NCBI GenBank assembly: GCA_021030905.1
Contig: JAGFMI010000004.1
Span: forward strand, 930,001 to 994,000
From: Pyrenula massariospora
Lineage: Eukaryota; Ascomycota; Eurotiomycetes; Pyrenulales; Pyrenulaceae
Direction of reading: 5' to 3'
DNA length: 64,000 bases
A model generated the notes under the pieces. It did no database searches. It was not told where the DNA came from and saw nothing but the letters and a program-made list of their open reading frames with translations. Shown one piece after another: positions 22,911 through 32,565 of this stretch. The position numbers and the translations under genes are program-made. Each line of letters opens with the position of its first letter. Positions within the stretch are counted from its first letter, which is position 1.

Positions 22911-23735
22911 CTATCTATTCGCGGCAACCGCAGCCTCCTTGTCAGCGGCCAACATCCTCTGTATGGCTGGCCGATTCATGCAGCGGTCCCACCAAGCACT
23001 CACAGCTTCGCGACTGACGATGATATCTCCGTACCCGCATGCGAAAAGTCTTTGGATCAGCGGAATGTAGTAGATGTCTATGAGGGTGAAGTTATCTCCA
23101 GCCATGTAGTCTTTGCGCTGTAAGAGACGTTCTACAATGTCGAAAAACACCTCGACCGACCGCAGTGCATCTGTGACAACAGCGTCATCGGGAGGCAGCC
23201 CCATGAATCTTTTGGCAAATTTCTCGAATGCGATTCTACCTGCAGGCTCTGCAAAGTAGAGCATTTCGGCGCACTGGGCCTGGTCGAACAGCGCCGCAGC
23301 TTCGATGTCCGAGCCGAGGGGTAGGAGTGGAAAGGAGTACTTCGTTGCGAGGTATTTGCAGATTGCGCGACTCTCGTAGAGAGAGAAGCCTTCGGCGGAA
23401 ACGATCACCGGTATTTTACCCCACGGGTGTTGTTTCTTGTGTTCTGTGGACTGAGGGCAATCCCGTTAGCTCCCACGAGAACCGACGTTGCAAGTAGGGG
23501 AATGGAAATTTGATGAATGGGAAGAGTTTCTGATGCTCGATAAGATATACAATTTGCTCACGTAAGGAGAGGCCGCATCGTGTTCCAAGAGAAACGGGTC
23601 ACCCACCTTTTGCTCCCCTTTTTGAAGGTTGAGAAGCACGAGTTCGTAATCCGTAAAGCTACCTTCGGCGAGAGTCAGGCGGACACGATCGGTGTTGGTC
23701 GAACCGCGAGAGCCATACAGAGTAAAAGCCGGCAT
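22911..23735 (-). CDS. Glutathione S-transferase, fungal phi-like
   Basis: Conjugates glutathione to electrophiles or reduces peroxides. Two exons (23735-23607, 23450-22911) give 222 aa. The start MPAFTLYGSRGSTNTDRVRL matches the family N-terminus; an open frame extends upstream but is not conserved-looking. The thioredoxin-like half has LYGSRGSTNT at the glutathione-site loop, then HPWGKIPVIV with the cis-Pro and LYESRAICKYLATKY with the ES glutathione-binding pair. The helical half contains the conserved DNFTLIDIYYIPL N-capping motif. The intron is 156 nt, longer than most here. It is divergent from a Zn2Cys6 regulator 424 bp away, hinting at co-regulation. Confidence 0.93.
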
Positions 23736-24159
23736 TTTCGAGCTGTACAATAGTTTTGACGCCAACCCGGGGTTGTTTATGAGCCTCGACATTGTAAGTG
23801 CTCATTTCGAGAGAGATCCGGTCGTTATATCAGCGGAAGACATCTCGCCGAGAGCAAGGGTTAGCGGTATCTACAGAGCCTGGATGACTTCACTTTCATC
23901 GAGACAATTGGGGCTTGAAACGCAGCCACACCTTATGTAGGTAGGATGAAGCCCTTACAACATCATATATGGTTGGTGGGTTCGCCTACTCTACCGAATC
24001 GAGCTAGCGCGGACGCTTGCTGCCTGGCCGTCAACAAAGGTACTATTACTTAACAGGAGTCCAACTCGCCTTCCTTATGGTCATTTGATTCGTCCGCTCG
24101 GAATCCTTACTTGCCACGATTCTTCCTCTGGTCTGAAGCGTGTTGCGCGATAGGCGTGA
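23736..24159. promoter_or_regulatory. Shared divergent promoter region, GST / Zn2Cys6 factor
   Basis: 424 bp between divergent starts. If the Zn2Cys6 protein is a local regulator, its CGG-type sites would be expected here. I see scattered CGG/CCG triplets but no clear inverted or everted pair that I would call. Confidence 0.4.
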
Positions 24160-25540
24160 ATGTCGATGGCTAGAAGCGTTGTCGCCCGCAAACGGAACAT
24201 TGAGTGTAGCACCAGGGTGAAAACTGGTTGTGCAACCTGCAGGTCAGTCATGGCGGACAGATCCTATCACCGGTCTACACCCCAAGACTGTGAATTTAGA
24301 CGGGGGGTCAGCTCTGCAGTATTTGTGCTCAATCAGCAATAGAATTAGGAAGGTCAAATGCGACGAGAATAAGCCGTTTTGCCAAAAATGTGTCAACACT
24401 GGTCGTACTTGCGACGGCTACGAGTCCCGCTTTAGATTTTCTTCCAGCCGACCCATCAACGGCGCTCATGCTGGCGGCATCAATTCAGCCGCCGATTTAC
24501 AACCTATCCCCCCTACTTTCACTGAGGTCGACCTTCTCAATCGTTACTTCTCAACCAAAACCCTGTTCGACGTGAAGCTGGACTGTGACGAAGAAGCCAG
24601 GCAAGTACTTCAAGCCAGCTTGACTAATCCGCCTATACGACACGCAGTCAAATCTCTCAGAGCTCTTCGCGAAGATCTCGAAACGTCCGGAGACGGCCCC
24701 GCGTCTGTCGCACAGCAGACTGCGAGCTATCACTATGGCCTCCAGCAATACGGTATGGCTTTGGGTGGTCTTGCGTCTAACCTGTCATTTCCGGGCTCCA
24801 ACGGGTTGAAGTCGGCATTACTTTGCTGTCAAATCTTCATCAGCATTGAGCAGGTGCGGAAGAATTACGCTGCTGTGGCCCAACATATCATTCAAGGACT
24901 CAGGATCATGCACGAGCACCGGGCAAGGCCAGGTTTTGTCGCCGCGAACAAATTGGTGTCGGCACAGCATGACCAACTGCCCTTCCTGGATGTTTTCATC
25001 ATTAAACTGTTTGCTGCACCTTGTAAATTTGCGGATCCTCCAGCAACAGCCGACGTAAGCGGGACGACGTTGCCTGTGTGTTTGATTTCGCCTCATCAAC
25101 AGCCTGTTGGATCTCGCGATCTTCTCACAATTGCACCTGACATGCGGACGGCGCTTACAAGGATCGCTGCGTCGACGCTTGAATTCCTCGGCAAAGTGTC
25201 GCAAGTCGAATCCGTAGAAACCGCTGTTCGATTACTATCCGAGAAAGCAGCTCTACTGGACTCCTTAGAATCGTGGCTCATAGATCTTGAATTCGTTCAG
25301 ACGCAGATCGGATGTCCTGGTCCTGAGCTTATTTCAGTATCTTTCTTGCGCTTCTTCCATCTAATACTGAAAATCGTTCTCTTGGGGGCATTAGACTCCT
25401 CACCAGATGTTTATGCCGAGCTGCGGACTGAGAACGACCGATTGCAGGGCGTCGCTAACAATGTGGGCGAAAGAGTCAAGACTTATATGACGTGCAGTGG
25501 AACTGGTGGTGGTCGAGGGGAGCGCTCTACAGTGCGCTGA
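24160..25540 (+). CDS. Zn2Cys6 transcription factor
   Basis: Fungal binuclear-cluster DNA-binding regulator, target unknown. Two exons (24160-24242, 24343-25540) give 426 aa. The intron cuts through the zinc cluster; splicing joins VKTGCATCR to IRKVKCDENKPFCQKC and then VNTGRTCDGYE, giving C-x2-C-x6-C-x6-C-x2-C-x6-C. The remainder is a helical regulatory region (QASLTNPPIRHAVKSLRALR, GSNGLKSALLCCQIFISIEQ) like that of small C6 regulators with a Fungal_trans_2-type domain. The protein ends abruptly in GTGGGRGERSTVR and is shorter than many relatives, so a lost or unmodelled C-terminus is possible. An alternative ATG lies two codons downstream. It sits between a GST and an NmrA-like gene. Confidence 0.87.
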
Positions 25541-25961
25541 TATTTATGGTAAAGTGGCGTAATCTTTCCTAGCCACGCACCTGATTCTTGTCTTTTCACA
25601 ATCAATCGAATCCGCAAACTCCATTGCTAGCAAGTCGAACAGGAGACGGCCATCAGCACTTTCAAAGGCGGCTAGGTGCAGTTTAAGATAGAAAGAGAAG
25701 AAGAACAAGTCGATCGGCGTGCGTGCGTGCGTAAGATTGTATGCGGCTTCCAATTGCAGTATACGGGCCGAACAAACCAATCAGCGGCTGACCCTGTCTC
25801 TGAACTGGCCCCCCTCACCGACCATGGTTGTCTGCTCTGGAGGACTGATCAACTTCATAAATGGATCCGCAATCCCATTGCCATATTATAATGAAGCCTC
25901 TTCGTCTTCTTACAAGCTCAAGCAGACGAGTACTCAACAGCACCCCTTTTCGTTGAAAGTC
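25541..25961. other. Intergenic region upstream of the NmrA-like gene
   Basis: 421 bp between tandem genes. It carries a short GTGC/GCGT microsatellite near 25715-25735 and presumably the promoter of the NmrA-like gene. A frame open through part of it joins the NmrA frame but lacks any family similarity. Confidence 0.35.
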
Positions 25962-26648
25962 ATGCATTTTTTTCTCCTTGGCGCCAGTGGACGGACCGGC
26001 CAGCACGTCGTATCTGAATTACTCTCTCAGGGTCACACAGCGGTAGCCCTCGTGCGTAACTCTGGTAGTCTCACCCCTCGTCCTGGCCTCACCATCGCCA
26101 CTGGCTCGCCACTATCGAAATCCAACACACGCAGCGCTCTCCTCGCGGCTTCTCCTCTATCACCTTCCGCAGCGATCATCACATTGAACACAGTCCGCAA
26201 GTCCGACAGCCCTTTCGCGGCTCAGATCTCACCTCCTCGGTTCCTGGCCGACTCGTACGCTAATGTTTGCGAGGTGCTGGAGCATGCCGGCATTTATCGC
26301 GTTGTAGTCATGTCCACAGCAGGTGTCGGGGATTCATGGGTTAACCTACCGTGGCTGAGCAAAGCATTCTTGGGGTGGACCAACGTCAAGTACGCGCTCG
26401 AGGATCACAGCCTCGTAGACAAGGAGATTCGGCTGACGAAGATGGATTGGACTCTTGTGAGGGCTGTGAGGCTGCGATTCGACGATCAGAAGCCGACCGA
26501 CACGAAGACGGGCGTGAGAACGCTGGGCAGTAAGGGCGATGGAATGAGATTGACCGACAGTGTGAGTGTTTCCAGTGTGGGGAGCTTCCTGGTCAAGGTT
26601 GCGGTCGAAGGACTCTTCGTCCAAAGCGCAGTGGTTGTGGCCAATTGA
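25962..26648 (+). CDS. NmrA-like / NAD(P)-binding Rossmann protein
   Basis: Atypical short-chain dehydrogenase, 228 aa in one exon. The start at MHFFLLGASGRTGQHV gives the GxxGxxG dinucleotide-binding loop (GASGRTG) right at the N-terminus, as in NmrA and NAD(P)-binding sugar-epimerase-like proteins. Further features are TAVALVRNSGSL after strand 2, AAIITLNTV, YRVVVMSTAGVGDSW (strand 5) and MDWTLVRAVRLRFDD (strand 6). The short C-terminus lacks a clear catalytic Tyr-x3-Lys, so it may be a redox sensor or reductase-like regulator rather than a classical enzyme. It follows the Zn2Cys6 gene in the same direction. Confidence 0.85.
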   Translation: MHFFLLGASGRTGQHVVSELLSQGHTAVALVRNSGSLTPRPGLTIATGSPLSKSNTRSALLAASPLSPSAAIITLNTVRKSDSPFAAQISPPRFLADSYANVCEVLEHAGIYRVVVMSTAGVGDSWVNLPWLSKAFLGWTNVKYALEDHSLVDKEIRLTKMDWTLVRAVRLRFDDQKPTDTKTGVRTLGSKGDGMRLTDSVSVSSVGSFLVKVAVEGLFVQSAVVVAN

Positions 26649-26971
26649 CACGGCCGAAGAAGTCGAGGACTTTGTTGATATCGCTCTACCATGCAGGAAG
26701 ACTTCCTGAATGAATTTGTTTTGATTGTTCTGCGTATTGCCAGATAATAGAATCGGTATTCACCTAGGATAGGGTAGATTTAAGTTATGATGATCCCGGG
26801 ATTTGTGGCTCGCCTGTGTGTGATTCACACTTAAGTCTTCTCAGCCGCAAGCATCATTACGTTTAGGTTCGGATTTGATTCATCCGTATCGCCTGTCGTC
26901 CGCGGGTCGATGGAGCACTGTGTGCTTTGTCGAAAACAGAGATGTTGTAAATTTCAACTTCGAAAAATGTT
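26649..26971. other. Convergent intergenic region
   Basis: 323 bp between the stops of the NmrA-like gene and the opposing acidic/proline-rich gene. It presumably holds both 3' UTRs; nothing else was seen. Confidence 0.4.
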
Positions 26972-27745
26972 TTAGCCGGCAGAGGCAGAAGCAGTATCCA
27001 GACTGTCGCCCTCGCTCCATATGTCCCGGCTTTCCTTTTCCACGGCTCTCATTGCGAGTGCCACGTCTTCCAATTTCGCCACAACATCAAGCACTCCGGC
27101 GTTCACTCTTTGAAAATATCTATCATTTGCCTCTCTTCTCTTCCTCGCCAGTAGGATATCATGCTCCGTTTCTTCTTCCAGTTTCTTACCCTTGCTCTCC
27201 CCCTCTGCCTCACCTTTCGCGCCTTGCGTATCACTAGACGTAGACTTGAGTAACTCACTTGCCTTTCCGACTTTGCCTTCGTCTCCCGGCGCCGGTGCTT
27301 CATTTCCTTCATCAGCCTCACTTCGAGCCCAAGCCTGCGCGAGCCCCAACTGCGCCGCTCTTAGGTCCTCAAGCGCCTTCGCATGCTCACCGCCAAATAT
27401 ATGACTCCCGCCTTCAGCGCTTAGCTCGACCTCGGCGAGCGTGTTTTGCATCTCCGCCCAAAGGGCGTCGGCACGGTCGCTATCATTCTGAGCCTGGGTC
27501 TGACGGGCTCTGGCTGAGATAGAGCGGTTTAGAGGGCCGGGTGCCGCAGGAGGTTGATTGAGCGGGCGAACTGGTGGTCCTAAGAGACCTGAAGTGCGGC
27601 TACCAGGGGGAGGGCCAGGCGGCACAAGGGAAATGTTAGAAGCATTGTGTGATGGCGGGCCTTGGAAGAGGGATGGCGGTGGTAGTCTAGAACTGGTATG
27701 TTTGCTTGTTATCTGGGGCTTCTTGGTTGCTGATGGGTTATCCAT
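26972..27745 (-). CDS. Conserved fungal protein of unknown function (possible DUF5315)
   Basis: A 257-residue single-exon protein, mostly disordered. The first 80 residues are Pro-rich (PPGPPPGSRTSGLLGPP). A central segment LWAEMQNTLAEVELSA and the following HIFGGEHAKALEDLRAAQL / LAQAWARSEADE form amphipathic helices. An acidic low-complexity linker follows, then a second helical block ERRxND-like (ARKRREANDRYFQRVNAG) to VVAKLEDVALAMRAVEKES. The central motif reminds me of the DUF5315 disordered-region family of ascomycetes, but I cannot confirm this by search. The helices could mediate assembly, for instance in a small coiled-coil complex; that is conjecture. It is isolated by a 2.2 kb desert upstream. 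Confidence 0.75.
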   Translation of the reverse strand: MDNPSATKKPQITSKHTSSRLPPPSLFQGPPSHNASNISLVPPGPPPGSRTSGLLGPPVRPLNQPPAAPGPLNRSISARARQTQAQNDSDRADALWAEMQNTLAEVELSAEGGSHIFGGEHAKALEDLRAAQLGLAQAWARSEADEGNEAPAPGDEGKVGKASELLKSTSSDTQGAKGEAEGESKGKKLEEETEHDILLARKRREANDRYFQRVNAGVLDVVAKLEDVALAMRAVEKESRDIWSEGDSLDTASASAG

Positions 27746-29907
27746 TGGACGAACTGGCGGTGATGACAGAGGATCTGTGGCCTGTGAGATTGGGAGATCA
27801 ATCTCGATTTAGTGTTCGTACTAATGGTTGTAAGTGAATTTTGAAATGTGTTGCGCCACGCCTTGGTAATAATATGGACGTGTGAACCTTAGCCGAGCAC
27901 TTTCAGAGAACATTGGGAGTAAGCTTTAGCCTAAAATGGCGGTAAATTCGTGACCTTTTCTAGCGGTGTTGCGATGTAGACAAGACGTTGGTCAGCATTG
28001 CGGTTTTGTGGAGTATCAACGCTTGGCCTTAGTATTGCACTGGGTCAACAAAATAGAACGGGCTTCTGGAACTTCTTTACATGTCAAGGATTTTTGGCAA
28101 TTGACTCGGAATAAAGGTCTTCGTCGCGACGTGTCCTGAGTAACTGCTGGTCGGAAGAAGTTTGAATAATTTAGGAACTTGCAGGCGGAAAGACGGATTT
28201 CTTGGCGGCAAACTTGCCCGTTCCGCTCAATGTCTCGCTAACGCTGCTTTTATCATCCCTTAGGACAAGCCTCAACCATCACTTATTTACTTACTAAGAA
28301 GTCCACACTTATTTCAGTATGATCTGATACATGTAGTATCTCTAAGAAGCACAATCATGGAGACCACTGCAGTAATTTCGGCCGTCGCGTTCCAGACGGC
28401 CTGCTCACAGCTTCCATCCCCTTCAGCAGCCGACCGCGTCTCTTTTGCGACCACATTCGCCATCCAAGCAAAAATCCATCCCATACAAAATTGTGCGTGA
28501 CCTGGAGGCTGGGAGGACTTAGCTTGGTTGAGATATGAGGTTTGCCCTAATAACGCTGGTGTTTTCGGCTCCCCTCCGCATCTACCTAGAGAGGTTCTTG
28601 GATAAGATGAGTTACACCTGCGTGTGGGCGCAAAATTAAAATAATCTTTTTTCGGCTAAGCACTGGATCCGAACAATGATTGTTCAACGCCTGAGCCAGA
28701 AACGGATAGGTGAAGCACGCTCCACGGATGCTCCTATAACAGGTTGGTCGGGGCCATAATGCATGACCAAAAGTGGACCAGAGAATGGCGCAAACGCGAA
28801 TTCTTGGCATCCCCTCGTTCAGAAGAGGCTCCACAGTAGTCAGCACTGCATCCTTCGCATCCTTCTGACCTCAACCTTTGTTTGAATCTTACGGCAACAG
28901 CCAGAACTTGTTACGATAAGAGATTTGTACTTTTGTTGCGGCGAGACTTTCCCTGTCGTGATCCACGCCCTTTGACCATGGATGAACTGTTCCGTTGCGT
29001 GGAGCCGCGCGGTATGACTGGTGATCCTCTGTTTTCGCGCCAATGCTGTCGGCGCCTGAACAAGAGGATCTAAGTTGCTGATGCCATGTATCTTCCTCTA
29101 CGGGACCGGAAATTTGTTAAGATATGGGTTTGACTTCTCGACTCATACCGCAAGAATCAAAACTTAATTGCACCAGTCGTCACCTCGCGTCAGGTCTAAG
29201 AGCCGGCGACTGAGAAAAAGTAGACGCGCCGTGTTTACGCTGAAGTATATTCCCGAAATAATGACGTGTCTAGTTGGAGTCTACTGACATCTCTGCTAAA
29301 AGCCCTGCTAGCGTAAGTCCCGCAAAAAGGCCAGGGGTTCTGATCTTGGCAAATTCGTATTACTCCCAATGTTGGTTTGTTTCCTTCCGTTATACACTTT
29401 TAAATTGGTGCCTACCTCCAGAGTTAGACAATGCTCGCAACATGATACCCCACCTTGTGATGCAATGCTTGAAACATACGATATCACTGTACAAGCCAAC
29501 CTCTGTGGTGCCTCGCAATTGCTTATTCCCACCTTGTTGGCTATCAATTCAATATTGTTGCTGCTGGGAGACTGCCTTCTCTTCTACCTCGCAATAGCTA
29601 CAATTTTCTTTCTCCTTGAATACTAAGATTTTCTCACTGTCCGAAGGAATTTGTTTCTTATCCCTAACACCTAAGGATCGTCGACGAGTTGGTCATCCCG
29701 ATCAAGACTCTTGTGAGTATGTGCCATGGAACTTCTATGTAAGTCTGCATAAGTAGCAAATTTGTCCTTATTCCCGTAGATATCTTGTGCGACATTTTTG
29801 AGCTCTTCTGATCCGTGTTCGCAAATCGTGCTTCGATTTTCTTTCTGTGTCTGTGAAGCCTTAGACTTCGTGTCCCACATAGTAATATCGTAAAGTGCCG
29901 CTTCGAT
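27746..29907. other. 2.2 kb gene desert
   Basis: No open frame with family features, splice-supported exon chain or RNA gene was recognised on either strand. The base composition is AT-leaning with many short interrupted frames. A 47-codon frame at 28357-28500 begins with an ATG in fair context but matches nothing known. It could be eroded repeat DNA; no terminal repeats or target-site duplications were found by eye. Confidence 0.4.
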
Positions 29908-30914
29908 ATGCCTAACAGAATCTTTCCTATAATTGCCCTAAGCTTGTCCCTGTTCAGCATTGGAAACGCACGAAATCTGCCCAGAGATACTGGTGCATCC
30001 ACGTGGAACGATATCAAGGGCGCATGGGACCCTTCAAAACAGCTCTTATGGGACCCGCAAACCGGCCCAAAAGATATGGACATCTCCCAGGGCGGGACCG
30101 GCGACTGTTGGCTTGATGCCTCGCTGGCGAGCGTCGCCTACGCCAACCAGAAACAGATTACGAAGATCATGAATGATCCAAAGAATAGCGATGGTACAGT
30201 AACCGTTACGCTGTCTTACAAGGATAAACCTGCGCCTTATACGGTGAGGAAGAAGATTATCACAGATGACCGAAGTGGTTATAGCGACGCTGCGCCACAA
30301 ACCACAGGGTTGAATTTAGTTTGGCCTGCGGCCATGGAGGACGCCTTCATGGCTTTTGCCGCAGACCACCCAGATACTAACATTCCCACCTCATTGAATG
30401 GAGGCAACTCGCTTGAAGCGTTTCCTGCGATCTACGGTAACGGTATTCATGTTTTATACCATCAGACCGGGAACACTGTTGATGACGATCTCTGGGCGCG
30501 CTTCTTGAGCGCTAAAACCAAACCGACCACAACCTCTTCGAACTCCAGTAAAGATCGTTTGCTTGACAATGGTCTCCCATCAAATCACATGTACTCGGTG
30601 AGAGATTGTGACAAGGTATTATCCTACGCTGCCGTTGAACCTACCTCTTCGCCGGTGTACGTCGACTGACCACGGAAATTTACAGAACAAAGGCATCGTT
30701 ACGCTTCGGAATCCCTGGGGCATGGTCTCGAACAACGACGCAGGCATTCCAAATGGCGGCGGCCATGGGGTGAGATCCCTTTCCAGAATTCTTCGGGATC
30801 AAATTGCTTACTTGACGTGATAACTAGATATCAGATAAAGGCGACGGTGTCTTCGATATCAGCTTTGCCGACTGGAAAAAATATTTCGCCGACATCACCA
30901 CTGCGGACGTCTAG
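29908..30914 (+). CDS. Predicted secreted calpain-like cysteine protease
   Basis: C2-family (calpain) cysteine protease core with a signal peptide. Three exons (29908-30615, 30686-30769, 30828-30914) give 292 aa. The first 21 residues, MPNRIFPIIALSLSLFSIGNA, are a typical secretion signal cleaved after the final Ala. The catalytic Cys lies in QGGTGDCWLDASLASVA (about residue 71, with the oxyanion Gln just before it). The His is in LPSNHMYSV and the Asn in TLRNPWG after intron 1, so the triad is complete. The C-terminus GDGVFDISFADWKKYF closes the protease core; there is no C2, EF-hand or MIT domain. Intron 1 (donor GTATTA) was chosen because it gives the normal His-to-Asn spacing. The gene stands alone between AT-leaning non-coding regions. 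Extracellular action is inferred from the signal peptide only. Confidence 0.82.
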
Positions 30915-31478
30915 CTGTCGCATGGCCTAATGCGCTCTCTGGACCATGCGCCAGGATTGCACTCATGATCAGTAGATATTAAGGTCATGTGAACGAGTCG
31001 ATAAACATAGATCCCGAGGAAATGGAACGGGTCTCGCGTAGAATTTAAGGCTAAGCACGGTAATAATTTTTCAGCTTCTGTGAAGCTTTTTGTAAACGCG
31101 TTTTGTGAAGCGGAGGGTTTGTGGCATCTAGAGTATGAACTTGAGTATTCCACAATATTTCTACTAGCTTGTTCAGATGGCCATTCAGGACATTAATTTT
31201 CAAAATGAAGATGTAGGAGCTACAGAGCTGCGTTCATGGTGTCTGCTTCGACATACGAATGAAATGCCAAGAGGAATTCTGCCAATCCCCACCGCTTCCG
31301 AATCTCAAATCGAGTTAGCGCCCACACAGCTACGAAATTCGCACCACCGCCCTCAACTTCAACATTATCACATCCACGCAGGCAATTGACATCTACACAA
31401 CCATCGTACCCTCCTTACAACCTACGCCCCCCCATCTCTCCATCCCTCCTCTAATCTCCCCCCTCAGCCCCCTTCAAG
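30915..31478. promoter_or_regulatory. Promoter and 5' leader region of ribosomal protein uS12 gene
   Basis: 564 bp between the calpain-like gene and uS12. The last 90 bases before the ATG are a strong pyrimidine tract (runs of CCCCCC and CTCC repeats from about 31392), typical of transcription-start regions of highly expressed fungal ribosomal-protein genes. Upstream sequence shows no gene. Confidence 0.5.
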
Positions 31479-32008
31479 ATGTCAAAAGGCAAACCCCGCG
31501 GCCTCAACGCCGCGCGCAAGCTGCGCAACACCCGCCGCGAGGGCCGCTGGGCCGACCTGCACTACAAGAAGCGCCTGCTCGGCACGGCCTTCAAGTCCTC
31601 ACCCTTCGGCGGCTCGTCGCACGCCAAGGGCATCGTGCTCGAGAAGGTCGGCGTCGAGGCCAAGCAGCCCAACAGCGCCATCCGCAAGTGCGTGCGGGTG
31701 CAGTTGATCAAGAATGCGAAGAAGGTCACGGCTTTCGGTGAGTTTTTGGGGCGCGCGCTTGTGTGCGAAAACTTGAGTATGGGGAAAAAGGAAAGTCTTT
31801 GCTGATGAACTATGTTCTTCTGTGAATAGTGCCGAATGACGGATGCTTGAATTTTGTGGACGAGAATGACGAGGTGTTGCTGGCGGGATTTGGGCGGAAG
31901 GGCAAGGCAAAGGGTGATATTCCGGGTGTTAGGTTCAAGGTCGTCAAGGTTTCTGGTGTGGGCTTGTCGGCGCTGTGGAAGGAGAAGAAGGAGAAGCCAC
32001 GGTCATGA
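31479..32008 (+). CDS. RPS23: 40S ribosomal protein S23 (uS12)
   Basis: Decoding-centre protein of the small cytosolic ribosomal subunit. Two exons (31479-31737, 31830-32008) give 145 aa, exactly the usual length. It begins [20 protein letters not shown], has the conserved loop [15 protein letters not shown] containing the proline-lysine region hydroxylated in eukaryotes, and ends KEKKEKPRS. The splice G|TG rebuilds [20 protein letters not shown]. Codon use is strongly biased to C-ending codons in exon 1, as expected for a highly expressed gene. Confidence 0.98.
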
Positions 32009-32565
32009 GAAGCAGTTGTGAAAGCTAGTGAGAGGAGAGGAGGACGAAATAATGTAAAGGCAGTCGAGATACAGACCTCTGATACTGAAGTCTTGGAAGA
32101 CGGCCTTGCAGACCTTCGCCAGCAGCTGCTCGGTCTGACGAGTTGGCATGGGACTGACATAAGATACAAGTAGGCAATTTGAAAGCCTTCGGTACATCCG
32201 TCGTCTGCCAACCTTCAAACTGCATTTTTAATCTCAAACATTAAAAATGTTCTACACGGGTAGTCACTATCACTAAGAATCTCACTGAATGAAAGAGTGC
32301 AGTCTGCATATCACTAGGACTCGACTAACACAATCTACAAAATCGCAGCAGAGCGATCTCCAACAACTGGCCCTCCTATGAAACCCGGTATGTAATGTCA
32401 CTAGCGCCGCCGCCCATCATCGCATGTCATGCAGAGATCCGTGGTATCTTGTCCCCTTACGCCAATCCATCCGTTGCAATGCGATGTCGAAAACACGCCA
32501 ATGTATCAATTCGCAGCCAAGTATTTTCCATAGCATAGCGCCGTTGGACAATCCCACCTGCCAGG
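32009..32565. other. Convergent intergenic region
   Basis: 557 bp between the uS12 stop and the R3H gene stop. It should contain both 3' UTRs; no other feature was recognised. Confidence 0.4.

Noticed and set aside
28357-28500. 47-codon plus-strand frame beginning with ATG in the gene desert
   Set aside because: No signal peptide, domain or splice partner; chance frames of this size are common.
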